NCBI RefSeq assembly: GCF_000227295.1
Contig: NZ_JH165054.1
Coordinates: forward strand, 1,813,577-1,877,576
Source of the DNA: Cutibacterium avidum ATCC 25577
Lineage (GTDB): Bacteria; Actinomycetota; Actinomycetes; Propionibacteriales; Propionibacteriaceae
Direction: 5' to 3'
DNA length: 64,000 nt
In this document: piece after piece, positions 28,573 through 41,853 of the stretch
How positions within the stretch are numbered: the stretch's first letter is position 1
How the letters are laid out: every line of letters starts with the position of its first letter
The notes under the pieces: model-generated
Seen by the model: only the letters and a program-made list of their open reading frames with translations
The model's database searches: none
Told to the model about the DNA's origin: nothing
Translations under genes and position numbers: made by a program

Positions 28573-28865
28573 GCACTGACAGGCCTATGGCTGCTAGAGT
28601 CAGCCTGGATATGGGCACGAACTCGATGACGCGAACGAGCACCAGCTCCACGCCGTCCTCCAGCGACGACGCCTGGGGCGTCCTGAGCTACGTCCTGGCG
28701 GGCATGCTCTTCTACGGTGGCATCGGGTGGCTGTTGGCCAGCCACTTCCACCAGATGTGGATCTTCGTCGTCGGCATGGTTGTCGGACTCGCGGCGAGTG
28801 TCTACCTCATCGTCAAACGGTACGGAACCGTGCCTGAACAGAACAACGACCGGGAGGGTCAGTGA
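28569..28865 (+). CDS. AtpZ/AtpI-family F1Fo-associated membrane protein
   Basis: A 98-residue protein with a Ser/Thr-rich N-terminus and two membrane segments: GVLSYVLAGMLFYGGIGWLLA and MWIFVVGMVVGLAASVYLIV, the arrangement of AtpZ/AtpI-like proteins. It overlaps both neighbours (ATGA at 28569, GTGA at 28862). AtpI/AtpZ proteins are implicated in c-ring assembly or ion supply; its role here is inferred from family and position. Confidence 0.78.
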   Translation: MSTDRPMAARVSLDMGTNSMTRTSTSSTPSSSDDAWGVLSYVLAGMLFYGGIGWLLASHFHQMWIFVVGMVVGLAASVYLIVKRYGTVPEQNNDREGQ

Positions 28866-29638
28866 ACGGGATCGTGTCTCCCCTGGAGTTCCACACTCCG
28901 GGGCTTGAGGACTTCGAGTTCGACGGGACTCTCGGGGCGGCTTGGATGGACAAACCGTTCTGGCAGGCGATCATCGCCTTCGTCATCGTCATCGCTTTCT
29001 GGCTGTGGATGAGCAGTGGCCTCAAGGTCGTTCCCGGCAAGCGCCAGGTCTTCGGCGAGTACTGCTACAACTTCATTCGCAACGCGCTGGTGCGTGACAC
29101 CATCGGTCATGGCTTCGAGCCCTGGTTGCCGTACTTGGTTGCGCTGTTCAGCTTCATCCTCATCAATAACTGGTTCGGCGAGCTCTTCGTCTTCATGTTC
29201 CCGACCTTCTCCCACGTCGGATACGTCTACGGTCTCGCGATCGTCTCGTGGTTCGTCTACGTCATCGCCGGCTTCAAGACCAAGGGCATCCGTTACCTCA
29301 AGGACTCGATGCTTCCTCCGGGCGTCCCGTGGTACCTGTGGTGGCTCATCATCCCGCTCGAGTTCCTGTCGAACTTCATCACCCGTCCGCTGACCCTGTC
29401 GTTGCGACTGTTCGCCAACATGTTCGCCGGCCACCTCATCATCATGATCTTCGTCGTCGGCGGCGGATTCCTTCTCACCTACCCCTCCAGCGTCATGTAC
29501 AACATTGCTGGCGGTTTCTCCCTGATCCTCAGTTTCGCGCTCTTCGCGCTGGAACTGTTCGTGGGCTTCCTGCAGGCCTACGTGTTCACCGTGCTGTCGG
29601 CACAGTACGTGGCGTCCTCCATCTCCGAAGGACACTGA
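28862..29638 (+). CDS. atpB: ATP synthase Fo subunit a
   Basis: A 258-residue membrane subunit forming the proton half-channels. The essential arginine lies in the RPLTLSLRLFANMFAGH segment, the hallmark of subunit a. A later helix contains LELFVGFLQAYVFTVL. The GTG start at 28862 overlaps the preceding stop, with cgggagggtca as ribosome binding site. An 85-nt gap separates it from atpE. Confidence 0.96.
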   Translation: MNGIVSPLEFHTPGLEDFEFDGTLGAAWMDKPFWQAIIAFVIVIAFWLWMSSGLKVVPGKRQVFGEYCYNFIRNALVRDTIGHGFEPWLPYLVALFSFILINNWFGELFVFMFPTFSHVGYVYGLAIVSWFVYVIAGFKTKGIRYLKDSMLPPGVPWYLWWLIIPLEFLSNFITRPLTLSLRLFANMFAGHLIIMIFVVGGGFLLTYPSSVMYNIAGGFSLILSFALFALELFVGFLQAYVFTVLSAQYVASSISEGH

Positions 29639-29723
29639 CGGCACAACCCCCTAGACCTCGTCGTCAAACCGACCGGCGACGAAGACAACGCCCCACAAGG
29701 GGCACAATCCGGAAGGACACACC

Positions 29724-29945
29724 ATGGTTCCCATGCTCATCGGTGGCTCGCTCAACTCCCTCGGCTACGGCCTGGCAACCCTCGGCCCGGCTCTCGGCGT
29801 GGCGTGGATCTTTGCGTCCGTCATCAATGGCACTGCTCGCCAGCCTGAGGCTCGTCCGGCCATGATGTCGACGGCATTCATCGGCTTCGCCGTGGTCGAG
29901 GCCCTCGCCCTGTTCGGCTTCGTGCTCGCCTTCATCGTTAAGTGA
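29724..29945 (+). CDS. atpE: ATP synthase Fo subunit c
   Basis: A 73-residue two-helix proteolipid. The ion-binding carboxylate is E59 in FAVVEALALFGFV. The polar loop is NGTARQPEARP, carrying the conserved RQPE. Strong ribosome binding site (ggaaggacacacc) before ATG 29724, in keeping with the high c-subunit copy number. Sequence around E59 suggests proton rather than sodium coupling (inference). Confidence 0.96.
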   Translation: MVPMLIGGSLNSLGYGLATLGPALGVAWIFASVINGTARQPEARPAMMSTAFIGFAVVEALALFGFVLAFIVK

Positions 29946-29955
29946 GTCCGGACGC

Positions 29956-30510
29956 ATGAACATTCTCGAAATGGATTTGGGGCCACTTGTCCCACACCAT
30001 TCCATCGAGATCATCGTCGGCATCATCCTCCTGCTGCTTCTCACCTGGCTCATCGCCAAGGCGGTTGTCCCCCGTTTCGAGAAGCTCTACGAGGAGCGCA
30101 CCGAGACGATTCAAGGTGGGATCGAGAGGGCCGAGAAGGCTCAGGCGGAGGCCAAGGCTGCTCTGGAGAAGTACCAGGCTCAGCTTGCCAACGCCCGTGA
30201 CGAGGCTGCCCAGATTCGCGAGGACGCCAAGAGCCAAGGCGCACAGATCGTTGAGGAGATGCGTGCCAAGGCCCAGGCCGAGGCCAATCGCATCACTGAG
30301 CGCGCTAACGCTCAGATTCAGGCGGAGCGCGAACAAGCAGTGCGAGAACTGCGCTCTGAGATTGGTGGTCTGGCGACGACTCTTGCCGGTCGGATTGTGG
30401 GGGAGTCCCTCCAGGACGATCAGCGCGTCCAGGCGACCGTCGACCGCTTCCTCTCCTCGCTGGCCGAGGAGCCCTCGGCTTCTGACTCGCGGACGGTGAA
30501 TCGGGCATGA
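29956..30510 (+). CDS. atpF: ATP synthase Fo subunit b
   Basis: A 184-residue peripheral stalk subunit with one N-terminal membrane helix (IEIIVGIILLLLLTWLIAKAVV). A long charged helix follows (EKAQAEAKAALEKYQAQLANARDEAAQI), predicted to be a coiled coil. ATGA overlap with atpH at 30507. Confidence 0.95.
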   Translation: MNILEMDLGPLVPHHSIEIIVGIILLLLLTWLIAKAVVPRFEKLYEERTETIQGGIERAEKAQAEAKAALEKYQAQLANARDEAAQIREDAKSQGAQIVEEMRAKAQAEANRITERANAQIQAEREQAVRELRSEIGGLATTLAGRIVGESLQDDQRVQATVDRFLSSLAEEPSASDSRTVNRA

Positions 30511-31298
30511 CGACAGTGGTGAGCGCGTCACGACAGCTGGATGAAGCTGGAGATCGACTCGGTGCAACAGCCGACTTCGCCAGCGAGGTCTTCGCGGTTG
30601 TCGACGTCCTGGATCGCGAACGTGGTCTGTGCCGAGCCGTCTCGGACACAGGTTCTGAGGCCAAGGCTCGTCAGGGGCTCGTGGACGCGGTCTTCGCGTC
30701 GAAGGTCTCTCCCGACTGCAAGGAATTACTGGACGCGACCACCACTTGCAAGTGGCGGTCACCAGCGGCCTTGACGCGTGCGCTGGAGCGCCAGGGTGTT
30801 CGCGCCGTGCTGCGCGGAGCCCGGCAGGCTGACCGTCTTGACACGGTTGCCGACGAGCTGTTCCACATCAGTCGACTGGTACGCGGACAGGCTTCACTTC
30901 AGGTGGCGATCGGTGATCCGAACCGTTCGGTGAAGGATCGACAGAAGTTACTCACGACGCTGATTGGCGATCGAGTCAGCGAGGACACCCTCCTCCTGGC
31001 TCGCCGCGCGGTGGTGTCGTCCGACAACACCTTCGAGCAGGTCGTCGACGGCTATCTTCACATTGCCGCCGAACTGGCCGAACGGAGGCGCGCCATCGTG
31101 ACGACTGCCAGTGCGCTGACTGACGCACAGCGTGCCGAGATGGTGAAGCAACTGGAACGGATCACCGGCAGCCCGATCGAGCTGTCCGAGGTCGTCGACC
31201 CGGCGACGCTCGGTGGTGCGCTCATCGACCTCGGTGACGAGGTCATCGATTCGACGGTGGCCCACCGTCTGGACCAAGCCCGACGAGAACTGGGCTGA
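30507..31298 (+). CDS. atpH: ATP synthase F1 subunit delta
   Basis: A 263-residue OSCP/delta subunit linking the peripheral stalk to F1. It is longer than the ~180-residue E. coli type, as in propionibacterial and related actinobacterial versions. The conserved C-terminal segment reads [20 protein letters not shown] and ends with [20 protein letters not shown], a typical delta signature. Start overlaps the atpF stop. Confidence 0.93.
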   Translation: MTTVVSASRQLDEAGDRLGATADFASEVFAVVDVLDRERGLCRAVSDTGSEAKARQGLVDAVFASKVSPDCKELLDATTTCKWRSPAALTRALERQGVRAVLRGARQADRLDTVADELFHISRLVRGQASLQVAIGDPNRSVKDRQKLLTTLIGDRVSEDTLLLARRAVVSSDNTFEQVVDGYLHIAAELAERRRAIVTTASALTDAQRAEMVKQLERITGSPIELSEVVDPATLGGALIDLGDEVIDSTVAHRLDQARRELG

Positions 31299-31351
31299 CA
31301 CACGTGACCCCCACCTCGGGTGCGGGATGGGGGAGCTTACAAGGAGACGCA

Positions 31352-32989
<1,638 letters not shown>

Positions 32990-32992
32990 GCC

Positions 32993-35403
<2,411 letters not shown>

Positions 35404-35408
35404 GTCCC

Positions 35409-35840
35409 ATGGACCACCCGCCGCTTCAAGTCAAGGTCGTCTGCGCCGACGGCGAGGTCTGGAAGGGGGAGTCGGTCAACATCATCGTTCGGACCACCGA
35501 GGGTGATATTGGTCTCCTTCCCGGACACGAGGCCTTCCTCGCGGCCCTCGCGCCCTGCGCAGCCCAGATCATCACTCCTGACGGTGCCCGCGAGGTCATC
35601 GCCTGTGACGGTGGCTTCGTGGCCCTGGACAATGACGGCCACGTGTCGATCATTACCCAGTACGCCACGAAGTCGGAGGAGATCTCGGTCGATCAGGCTC
35701 ACCGCGACCTCGACGAACTGAGGAAGAAGATCAACGCGGACGAGCGAACCGAGGAGGACTCCTTGGTCGTCCAGGATCTGACCCACCGCCTTCACCTGGC
35801 GCAGGCTCAGCTTGCTGCTGCCCGCGTCGCCGGGAAGTAG
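35409..35840 (+). CDS. atpC: ATP synthase F1 subunit epsilon
   Basis: A 143-residue epsilon subunit with the N-terminal beta-sandwich (VKVVCADGEVWKGESVNIIVRTTEGDIGLLPGHEAFLAAL). The C-terminal helical arm ends HLAQAQLAAARVAGK. It is the last gene of the operon, followed after about 25 nt by a strong terminator. Confidence 0.95.
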   Translation: MDHPPLQVKVVCADGEVWKGESVNIIVRTTEGDIGLLPGHEAFLAALAPCAAQIITPDGAREVIACDGGFVALDNDGHVSIITQYATKSEEISVDQAHRDLDELRKKINADERTEEDSLVVQDLTHRLHLAQAQLAAARVAGK

Positions 35841-35863
35841 AACGTCTGACGAGGGTGGGAAGG

Positions 35864-35897
35864 GGGTCGCCGCGAATCACTCGCGGCGACCCTTTTT
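35864..35897 (+). terminator. Rho-independent terminator of the atp operon
   Basis: gggtcgccgcg (35864-35874) and cgcggcgaccc (35882-35892) form an 11-bp perfect stem with a 7-nt loop, followed by five Ts. Confidence 0.9.
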
Positions 35898-35970
35898 CAT
35901 CTCGTCGCTGACGAGGGAACTTAGGGTTACCTTCGTGGAATGTCAATGTTCTGACGACTAGCGTTGGAAT

Positions 35971-36483
35971 ATGCACGCTTCCATCGCTTTCATCGGTATG
36001 ACACCGATGTTGTCGACGCTGGCGATGGATGCTGTCATCATCGGCCTCATCGTGTGTTGTGCCGTCATCTACATGATCTGGCTTCTCGTCAGGCACCGCG
36101 TTCTCATGCGTAGACGCGGTGCTTTTTTGTGCGGTTTGCGAGTTATGGGTGGGCCCAAGCCCGGCGGATGGATGATTGGCACTGCCCGCTACGCCGACGG
36201 CACCTTCGAGTGGTATCGAGCGATCGATCCCCGTCCCGTTCCCGCCATTGTCTTGAGGCGGGGCGGACTCGTCATGGTCGAGCACCGCCCGCCGAACGTG
36301 AATGACTCCTTGGCACTTGCCTCCGATGCCTACGGGATCGTCACCCTTCAGACAGGGCGCAAGGGCAAGTCCTCGGTGTGCCAGATCGTCGTTGATCCTG
36401 GCGTGGTAACCGGCCTCATGTCGTGGCTCGAGGCGGCTCCCCCCGGTGGCGTCGAATATGCCGCCGCAGGTCACCTCATCTGA
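35971..36483 (+). CDS. DUF2550 membrane-anchored protein
   Basis: A 170-residue protein with one N-terminal membrane helix (about 20-42; VIIGLIVCCAVIYMIWLLV), then a basic RHRVLMRRRGAF stretch and a soluble beta-rich domain with GGWMIGTARYADGTFEWYR. Matches the DUF2550 family, which follows atpC throughout actinobacteria; function unknown. Its stop abuts the stop of the convergent adenosyltransferase (TGATCA). Confidence 0.85.
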   Translation: MHASIAFIGMTPMLSTLAMDAVIIGLIVCCAVIYMIWLLVRHRVLMRRRGAFLCGLRVMGGPKPGGWMIGTARYADGTFEWYRAIDPRPVPAIVLRRGGLVMVEHRPPNVNDSLALASDAYGIVTLQTGRKGKSSVCQIVVDPGVVTGLMSWLEAAPPGGVEYAAAGHLI

Positions 36484-37134
36484 TCATTCCTTTGTGGCTC
36501 CCGGGTTGCGTTCTCCACCTGGAACCCACAACACCTCGTCGGAAGAATCCTCGCCAGCCTTGTTGGCTGCTCGCGACAGGATGAAGAGCAGGTCGGACAA
36601 GCGATTGAGGTATGTGATCGCCAGTTCGTTGACACCGCCCGGAGTCGTCTCGGGGTCATCCGAAATCTCATTTCCGTATGTCTCAGCAGCTCGCCATGCC
36701 GCTCGCTCCGCGGTACGAATGGCAGTTCGGCACACGTGCAGCTGCGCACCGACAGGGTTTCCGCCCGGGAGGATGAACGACTTCAGGGTCGGGAGATCGT
36801 CGCCGAACTCGTCACACCAACGCTCAAGCCGATCGACGCTTTCCTGGACGGTGCGAAGCGGTTCCCACTTCGGGTTTGCGACAAGCGGGTTGGCCAGATC
36901 AGCGCCGACGTCAAACAGTTCGTTCTGGACGATGCCGAGCGCTTCTCGCACCTCATCGGTGAGCACGTGGATCGTGGAGTCCAGGGCAATGGCCAGACCG
37001 ATGTTGGCGTTGGCTTGGTCGACGAGACCATACGCTTCCACGCGCAGATCTGACTTGGCTGCCACTGAGTTGTCGACCAGACGGGTCGAGCCGTGGTCGC
37101 CAGTACGGGTGTAAATCTTGGAGAGAATGACCAT
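36484..37134 (-). CDS. Cob(I)alamin adenosyltransferase, PduO type
   Basis: A 216-residue enzyme that adenosylates cobalamin using ATP. N-terminal KIYTRTGDHGSTRLVD is the ATP-binding motif of the PduO/ATR family. The C-terminal region has CRTAIRTAERAAWRAA and YLNRLSDLLFILSRAAN, the cobalamin/ATP interface. It is normally adjacent to DUF2550 in actinobacteria. Relevant because a cobalamin-riboswitch transporter operon lies at 50.3-53.5 kb. Confidence 0.93.
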   Translation of the reverse strand: MVILSKIYTRTGDHGSTRLVDNSVAAKSDLRVEAYGLVDQANANIGLAIALDSTIHVLTDEVREALGIVQNELFDVGADLANPLVANPKWEPLRTVQESVDRLERWCDEFGDDLPTLKSFILPGGNPVGAQLHVCRTAIRTAERAAWRAAETYGNEISDDPETTPGGVNELAITYLNRLSDLLFILSRAANKAGEDSSDEVLWVPGGERNPGATKE

Positions 37135-37319
37135 GATCCCAGCCTACGGGCATTATCAATGCACGGAAGGCGATCATGGTGCGCGAGCGTTCACATCGCC
37201 AAGCTGTCCTTACGGGATGGATCGGGATCTTTTCCTAGGGCTTGACCTGGCTGCTGAACTGGCGATGGTGCGGCAGGGTACAGCGTCATACCAAGATGAT
37301 GGCTGGTGTGCCAGGGGCA

Positions 37320-38156
37320 TCATTCGACAGCCAGACCTCGAAGTGTGTGGACGACTTCGTCAAGCATCTGACGCGTGAGGCGTCCGGTGTTCGTGTTCTG
37401 CCGACTGACGTGGTAACACCCGACGACGTGGACTGTGGTGCCGTCCGTCCTCGTGATCTCGGCTCGAGCCCCGTGGCCGAAGCGGGGAGCGGGGCGGGGG
37501 ACCTGCCACCCGAGCCGGCGGGCAGCCCCCAGAGTTGACGTCCAGGCAATCTGACCAAGACACATCACCGCACGCAGGGTGGTCAGCGCAGAGAGTTCGT
37601 TGTCGAACCAGATCGCACAGGTGCGTTTCTCGTCGGGACTCGGCCAATTGTCGGGTGGAGCGCAGTGCACCGGGGCAATGATGCGACAGTCATCGAGGCT
37701 CAGACCATCAGCGGCGTCGATGCTTTCCGCCTGAGACGCAACACCGGCGTCATGCAAGGCACGGTACAGCCAATCCCCGGACTGGTCTCCGGTGAACATG
37801 CGACCAGTTCGGTTGGCTCCATTCGCAGCGGGTGCCAAGCCGATGACTGCCATTCGGGCCATCGGATCCCCGAACGAGGGTACGGGCCTCCCCCAGTAAG
37901 GCTCATTGCGCCATTGAGCGCGCTTGCTGATCGCCTTGTCCTCCCGCCATTCGATGAGGCGAGGACATGCCCGGCACACTGAAATCGCGGCGTCAAGGTC
38001 GGTGGGTTCATTGCATCGGCCGGCAATCTTCGCAACGTCATCAGCGTTGTTGGCGACTGGTGTCCGTGGCGTTGCCAGGTCTCCTGGCCAGCCGGTTCCA
38101 GGAATGACGGGGGATTCGAACAGGTCCCCAGTGTGCGGATGGGGGAGAGCAGTCAT
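37320..38156 (-). CDS. Uracil-DNA glycosylase, family 5 (UdgB type)
   Basis: A 278-residue uracil-DNA glycosylase. The iron-sulfur cluster region includes CRACPRLIEW. The active-site motif is IGLAPAANGANRTGRMFTGD, typical of family 5 (Ala in place of the catalytic acid of families 1 and 4). A C-terminal GCYHVSRQNTNTGRLT motif carries the conserved His. ATG 38156 is chosen, six nt inside a GTG alternative. It repairs deaminated cytosine and probably hypoxanthine, important in G+C-rich DNA. Confidence 0.88.
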   Translation of the reverse strand: MTALPHPHTGDLFESPVIPGTGWPGDLATPRTPVANNADDVAKIAGRCNEPTDLDAAISVCRACPRLIEWREDKAISKRAQWRNEPYWGRPVPSFGDPMARMAVIGLAPAANGANRTGRMFTGDQSGDWLYRALHDAGVASQAESIDAADGLSLDDCRIIAPVHCAPPDNWPSPDEKRTCAIWFDNELSALTTLRAVMCLGQIAWTSTLGAARRLGWQVPRPAPRFGHGARAEITRTDGTTVHVVGCYHVSRQNTNTGRLTRQMLDEVVHTLRGLAVE

Positions 38157-38158
38157 GG

Positions 38159-39431
38159 TCACTTCTCAATAATTCGGTCATGCTCAGTCGGGTCTCGGTC
38201 GAAGTGTTTCATGTGGTGACGTCGGCTCATGACAGCGGTGATGACGAGGATGGTCGCAACCAAGGCGTTGGTCACGATGGCAGGAATGAAGCTTGCCGCC
38301 GCGACGATGACGAGGGCGAGGATTGCCACGAGGCGACGCCATGGCGTGTGCTCAGTGACCCTGTGAATGTGCCATGCCTGTGCCGCGAGATACAGAATGG
38401 CACCTCCACAGGCCAGGGCTGTCAGCGTGAGGCTGCCGTGATGGGCCGGTTCGCCGACGATGATCTCATCGGACACTGCGAGCGGGATGAGGCCCAGCGC
38501 AAGGACCATCTGCACGGTGACGGAGCGTGCCCCGGACTCGGCCGGATCATCGTGCTCAGCAGGGTCGGTTTCCAGAATGACCTCGACGTCCCAGATGTAG
38601 AGCCACCACAAGGCGAAGAAGGTGACGATGGAAGTGGTGGCGGCAAGGAGGTTGAGTAGATGGAACCCCGCTTCGTGAAGGCCGGTGACGATGCTGACGA
38701 TCTGCTCGCCCAGAGCCAGGATGAGGAACAGCCGGATGCGTTCAAGCATGTGTGCGGTGTCGAACTGCCACTCGGTGGTGTCGATGTTGTTCCTGCGTCC
38801 CAGCGGATGACGCCCAACCTGAGCTTGGCCAACCTGCGCTGGGCCAGTTGTTCCTGCGTCCCAGCGGATGACGCAGCAGCATCCCTGCCACTTCGACGAT
38901 GACCGCAGCGAACCAGACCCACAGTCGGGCGTGCGGCTCAACGAAAATGCCGATGATCCAACCGATGGCTGACAGACAATGCCACACCATGACCCCGCGG
39001 GAATGGAGTTTCATCTCTTCGCGACCGTGGATGAACCACGTCATGGCGACCTGACCGAGCTGGGCGATGAGATATGGCGCGACGAAGGCGAGACATTCGA
39101 CGCCGTCCTCAAACGCCACTGGGATGCCGGCAGCCATGAAGATTCCGAAGAAGAGCACCCACAGGATGGGCCGCCGCAACGACTTGTTCTCGGTGATGGT
39201 TCCGGTTGCCGAGAACGAGGTGTTGGCCCACAACAAGTAGAGCGGTACCCACAGCACCATGGTCTCGAGCCCGCCCCGCCACGTCACATGATCGTGAAGG
39301 GTGGTTGCGAGCTGACCAATGGCAGCGACGAAGACCAGGTCGAAGAGGAGCTCGATCGCGGTGACGGCTGTGGTCCGCTCTTCCATGCTCGCGGAATCGG
39401 CGGCATCATCCTGCATCGTGGTGTTGTTCAT
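38159..39431 (-). pseudogene. ltrA: LtrA-family membrane protein gene broken by a 61-bp insertion
   Basis: The N-terminal frame (39431 to about 38860) reads VTAIELLFDLVFVAAIGQLA, the LtrA (low temperature requirement A) signature. The C-terminal frame (to 38159) resumes with HMLERIRLFLILALGEQIV. Between them a 28-bp direct repeat flanks a 33-nt spacer, adding 61 nt and shifting the frame. Deleting one repeat plus spacer rejoins the frames exactly (…LLRHPLGRRNNIDTTEW…) and gives 403 residues, normal for LtrA. As written, the gene yields a truncated 229-residue product. Confidence 0.85.
38786..38874. repeat. 28-bp direct repeat with 33-nt spacer inside ltrA
   Basis: The 28 nt at 38786-38813 recur exactly at 38847-38874 (both begin gttgttcctgcgtcccagcg). 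The spacer itself contains a partial repeat (ccaacctg twice). The 61-nt period is not a multiple of three. Confidence 0.95.
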
Positions 39432-39500
39432 GGGTCCTCATCAGTTAGGTGTCGCGTCACATTCTACGGGAACCGGGCGTCACGACGATCACACGATGAA

Positions 39501-39521
39501 GTATTCCGGAAACCGGAGTAC
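39501..39521. promoter_or_regulatory. Probable MarR operator (21-nt palindrome)
   Basis: gtattccgg and ccggagtac are inverted repeats (8 of 9 positions) around a 3-nt centre, 11 nt before the marR start, in the divergent ltrA-marR intergenic region. MarR-family repressors usually bind such palindromes over their own promoters. Confidence 0.55.
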
Positions 39522-39532
39522 TCTGAGGTCAC

Positions 39533-40018
39533 GTGACTTCCGGACGCATCTTGCCCGAACCCTTCGACCCGCTTGAGGCCGAATCCGCAGCCGACCTGGT
39601 TCTCACGTGCGGACGAGTTCAACGCCTGGCCAAGCGACGTGCTGGCATTCCGCCGTCCTCAGTGACGTGGCGGGTCCTGCACACCCTCGAAGTGATGGGG
39701 AGCGTCAGCACCGGAACCCTCAGCCACGTGGAGGGAACCAGGCCAACCACCACGACGGACATCGTCGAGAGGCTTGAGCGTGACGGCCTGGTGACGCGAC
39801 GGCGCGACCCCGACGACGCCCGCAGCAGATTGATCGAGATCACTGATGAGGGTCGTGATTACTGCCGCCGTTGCGAATTGTCAGTGGGGGAGTCGGTCGT
39901 GCCTGCTCTCAAGGAATTGACCGACGAAGAGCGTTCCATACTGATTCAGGCGCTTCCGGCTTTGCGAAGGGCAGTCCAGGTGCTGTCTGACGACGATGAG
40001 AGGACGACGAAGAAGTGA
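39533..40018 (+). CDS. MarR-family transcriptional regulator
   Basis: A 161-residue winged-helix protein. The recognition region is VEGTRPTTTTDIVERLERDG and the wing is LVTRRRDPDDARSRLIEITDEG, the MarR signature. The GTG start (39533) follows ctgaggtcac. It overlaps the MFS transporter gene by GTGA, so it likely represses its own operon, with the transporter's substrate or a related drug as effector (inferred). Confidence 0.88.
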   Translation: MTSGRILPEPFDPLEAESAADLVLTCGRVQRLAKRRAGIPPSSVTWRVLHTLEVMGSVSTGTLSHVEGTRPTTTTDIVERLERDGLVTRRRDPDDARSRLIEITDEGRDYCRRCELSVGESVVPALKELTDEERSILIQALPALRRAVQVLSDDDERTTKK

Positions 40019-41214
40019 CGAGCAAAGAACCCATCAGACCGGCCGTGTGGGCTGTCACCATTGCGGTGGCCTTCTCCTACATGGGGGTGGGCGTCGTTGA
40101 CCCCATCCTCCCGGAGATTTCGTCGGCCCTGCACGCCAGCCCGGGGCAGACCGAGCTGCTGTTCAGCACCTACCTCTTTGTCTCTGCCGCGTTGATGTTC
40201 TTCGCCTCATGGGTGGCCACCCGCATTGGCCGCAAGAAGACCCTTCTCGTCGGACTCGTCATCATCGTGACCTTTGCGACGGCCTGCGCGTTGTCCGGTC
40301 ACGTCAACCTCATCATCGGATTCCGCGGCGGCTGGGGAGTTGGGAACGCTCTCTTCGTCTCGACCGCCTTGGCGACAGTTCTTGGCGCCTCTGCCGATGC
40401 CCGTCGCGCCATCATGCTGTACGAAGGTGCTCTTGGGGCCGGAATGGCCTTGGGTCCGCTCGTCGGTGGCGCCCTGGGTTCGATTTCATGGCGGGGCCCC
40501 TTTCTCGGCACCGCAGTTCTCATGGCGATCGGTCTTGTCGCCATCGCGTTTTTCGTCCCGCCGACCCCGATCGACAAGTCCCAGCGCCGCTCTGCTGCCG
40601 AGCCGTTCAAGGCTCTCGTCGATCCGCGGATCTCGATTCTCATGCTGGCTGCCCTGGTCTACAACTACGGTTACTTCACCTTGCTTGCCTACGCGCCGTT
40701 TCCGCTGGCCGAGGCGTCCATTCGAGCTGGTGGTCAGTTCACCCCGCTCGATCTGGGTCTGGTCTTCTTTGGCTGGGGCCTCATGGTCTCGTTGGGGTCG
40801 GTGTGGCTCGGACCGCGTTCCTGCGAACACCTCGGTATTCGTCGCACAGTTGTCGTCACCCTGATCCTGTTCACCATTGACGAGGTCCTACTAGCGACCT
40901 GGATCTCGCCGATTCCTCAGGTGATCGGGGTCATCATTGGCGGTCTGTTCATCGGCATCGTCAACACTGCCATGACTGAGATCGTGATGTCCGCGAGCAA
41001 CATCCAGCGCGAGGTCGCGTCGTCGGCCTACTCCGGCGTTCGCTTCCTCGGCGGCGCGTGCGCTCCCACTCTTGCCGGTGCGCTGAGCTCCCTGTGGGGG
41101 GTCGGTGGCCCGTACTACGTCGGAGCTGTCACACTCGCGCTGACAATCATCCTGCTGTGGATTGACCGGCAGCGCCGCAGGCGGATGACGGCACACAGTG
41201 TCGCATTGGAGTGA
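40015..41214 (+). CDS. MFS drug/metabolite efflux transporter
   Basis: A 399-residue major-facilitator protein with 12 predicted helices. Early helices read VGVVDPILPEISSAL, and RIGRKKTLLVGLV is the conserved loop between helices 2 and 3. GAGMALGPLVGGALGSISWRGPF is the antiporter motif C region of helix 5, favouring efflux by proton exchange. It is coupled to the MarR gene. Substrate unknown. Confidence 0.88.
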   Translation: MTSKEPIRPAVWAVTIAVAFSYMGVGVVDPILPEISSALHASPGQTELLFSTYLFVSAALMFFASWVATRIGRKKTLLVGLVIIVTFATACALSGHVNLIIGFRGGWGVGNALFVSTALATVLGASADARRAIMLYEGALGAGMALGPLVGGALGSISWRGPFLGTAVLMAIGLVAIAFFVPPTPIDKSQRRSAAEPFKALVDPRISILMLAALVYNYGYFTLLAYAPFPLAEASIRAGGQFTPLDLGLVFFGWGLMVSLGSVWLGPRSCEHLGIRRTVVVTLILFTIDEVLLATWISPIPQVIGVIIGGLFIGIVNTAMTEIVMSASNIQREVASSAYSGVRFLGGACAPTLAGALSSLWGVGGPYYVGAVTLALTIILLWIDRQRRRRMTAHSVALE

Positions 41215-41430
41215 CGTCCCGTGAAGTGTTGATGGTCCGCACCGGATTAGAAGTTCTCACCCATCAAGGCGCAGGAGGAGGTGTACGCCGTGTCGGTCAT
41301 CGGAACCGTAGACGCGAATTCTGCGTAGCACACAGGCTCCTGTGGAGGTGGTGCTCGGGGTCGTGGGTATCCTTGATGGGCTGTTCGAAGGAGTATCCGG
41401 GCCGAGTAAATAGCGAGGGGAGCGACGACC

Positions 41431-41853
41431 ATGATAGAAGAGATGGAGATCATTCCTGGTTTCGTCGTTCCCGAGTCACAACTACAGGAGCGGTTCTCCC
41501 ACAGCTCCGGGCCTGGCGGCCAGGGCGTGAACACCAGCGACTCACGGGTCGAACTGCAGTTCGACGTGGCTCGCTCTGACGCCGTGCCAGAACACTTGCG
41601 ACCGATGTTGCTGACAACCCTGTCGAATCGCCTGGTCAATGGAGTCTTGACGGTTGCCGTTCAGGATGAGCGGGCTCAGTTGGCCAACCGCCGTCTCGCT
41701 CGTGCCAGGATGGCCGACGTGCTCCAGAAGGCATGCGTCCAACCGCGACGACGCCGTCCCACCAAACGAACCAGGGGATCGCAGCGTCGTCGCCTTGAGG
41801 CGAAGAAACGACGCGGGGAGATCAAAAGGAACCGACAGCGCCCGAACTGGTAG
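41431..41853 (+). CDS. arfB: Alternative ribosome-rescue peptidyl-tRNA hydrolase ArfB (YaeJ/ICT1 type)
   Basis: A 140-residue protein with the release-factor GGQ at 29-31 ([19 protein letters not shown]) but no codon-recognition domain. The C-terminal ~45 residues are a very basic tail (RRRRPTKRTRGSQRRRLEAK) that would enter the empty mRNA channel of stalled ribosomes. This architecture is diagnostic of ArfB. It stands alone. ATG 41431 follows gggagcgacgacc. Confidence 0.93.
   Translation: MIEEMEIIPGFVVPESQLQERFSHSSGPGGQGVNTSDSRVELQFDVARSDAVPEHLRPMLLTTLSNRLVNGVLTVAVQDERAQLANRRLARARMADVLQKACVQPRRRRPTKRTRGSQRRRLEAKKRRGEIKRNRQRPNW

Noticed and set aside
37135-37319. Small + strand frame across the cobalamin adenosyltransferase/uracil-DNA glycosylase gap
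   Set aside because: Composition is not protein-like, no ribosome binding site, and it overlaps the well-supported uracil-DNA glycosylase gene on the other strand.
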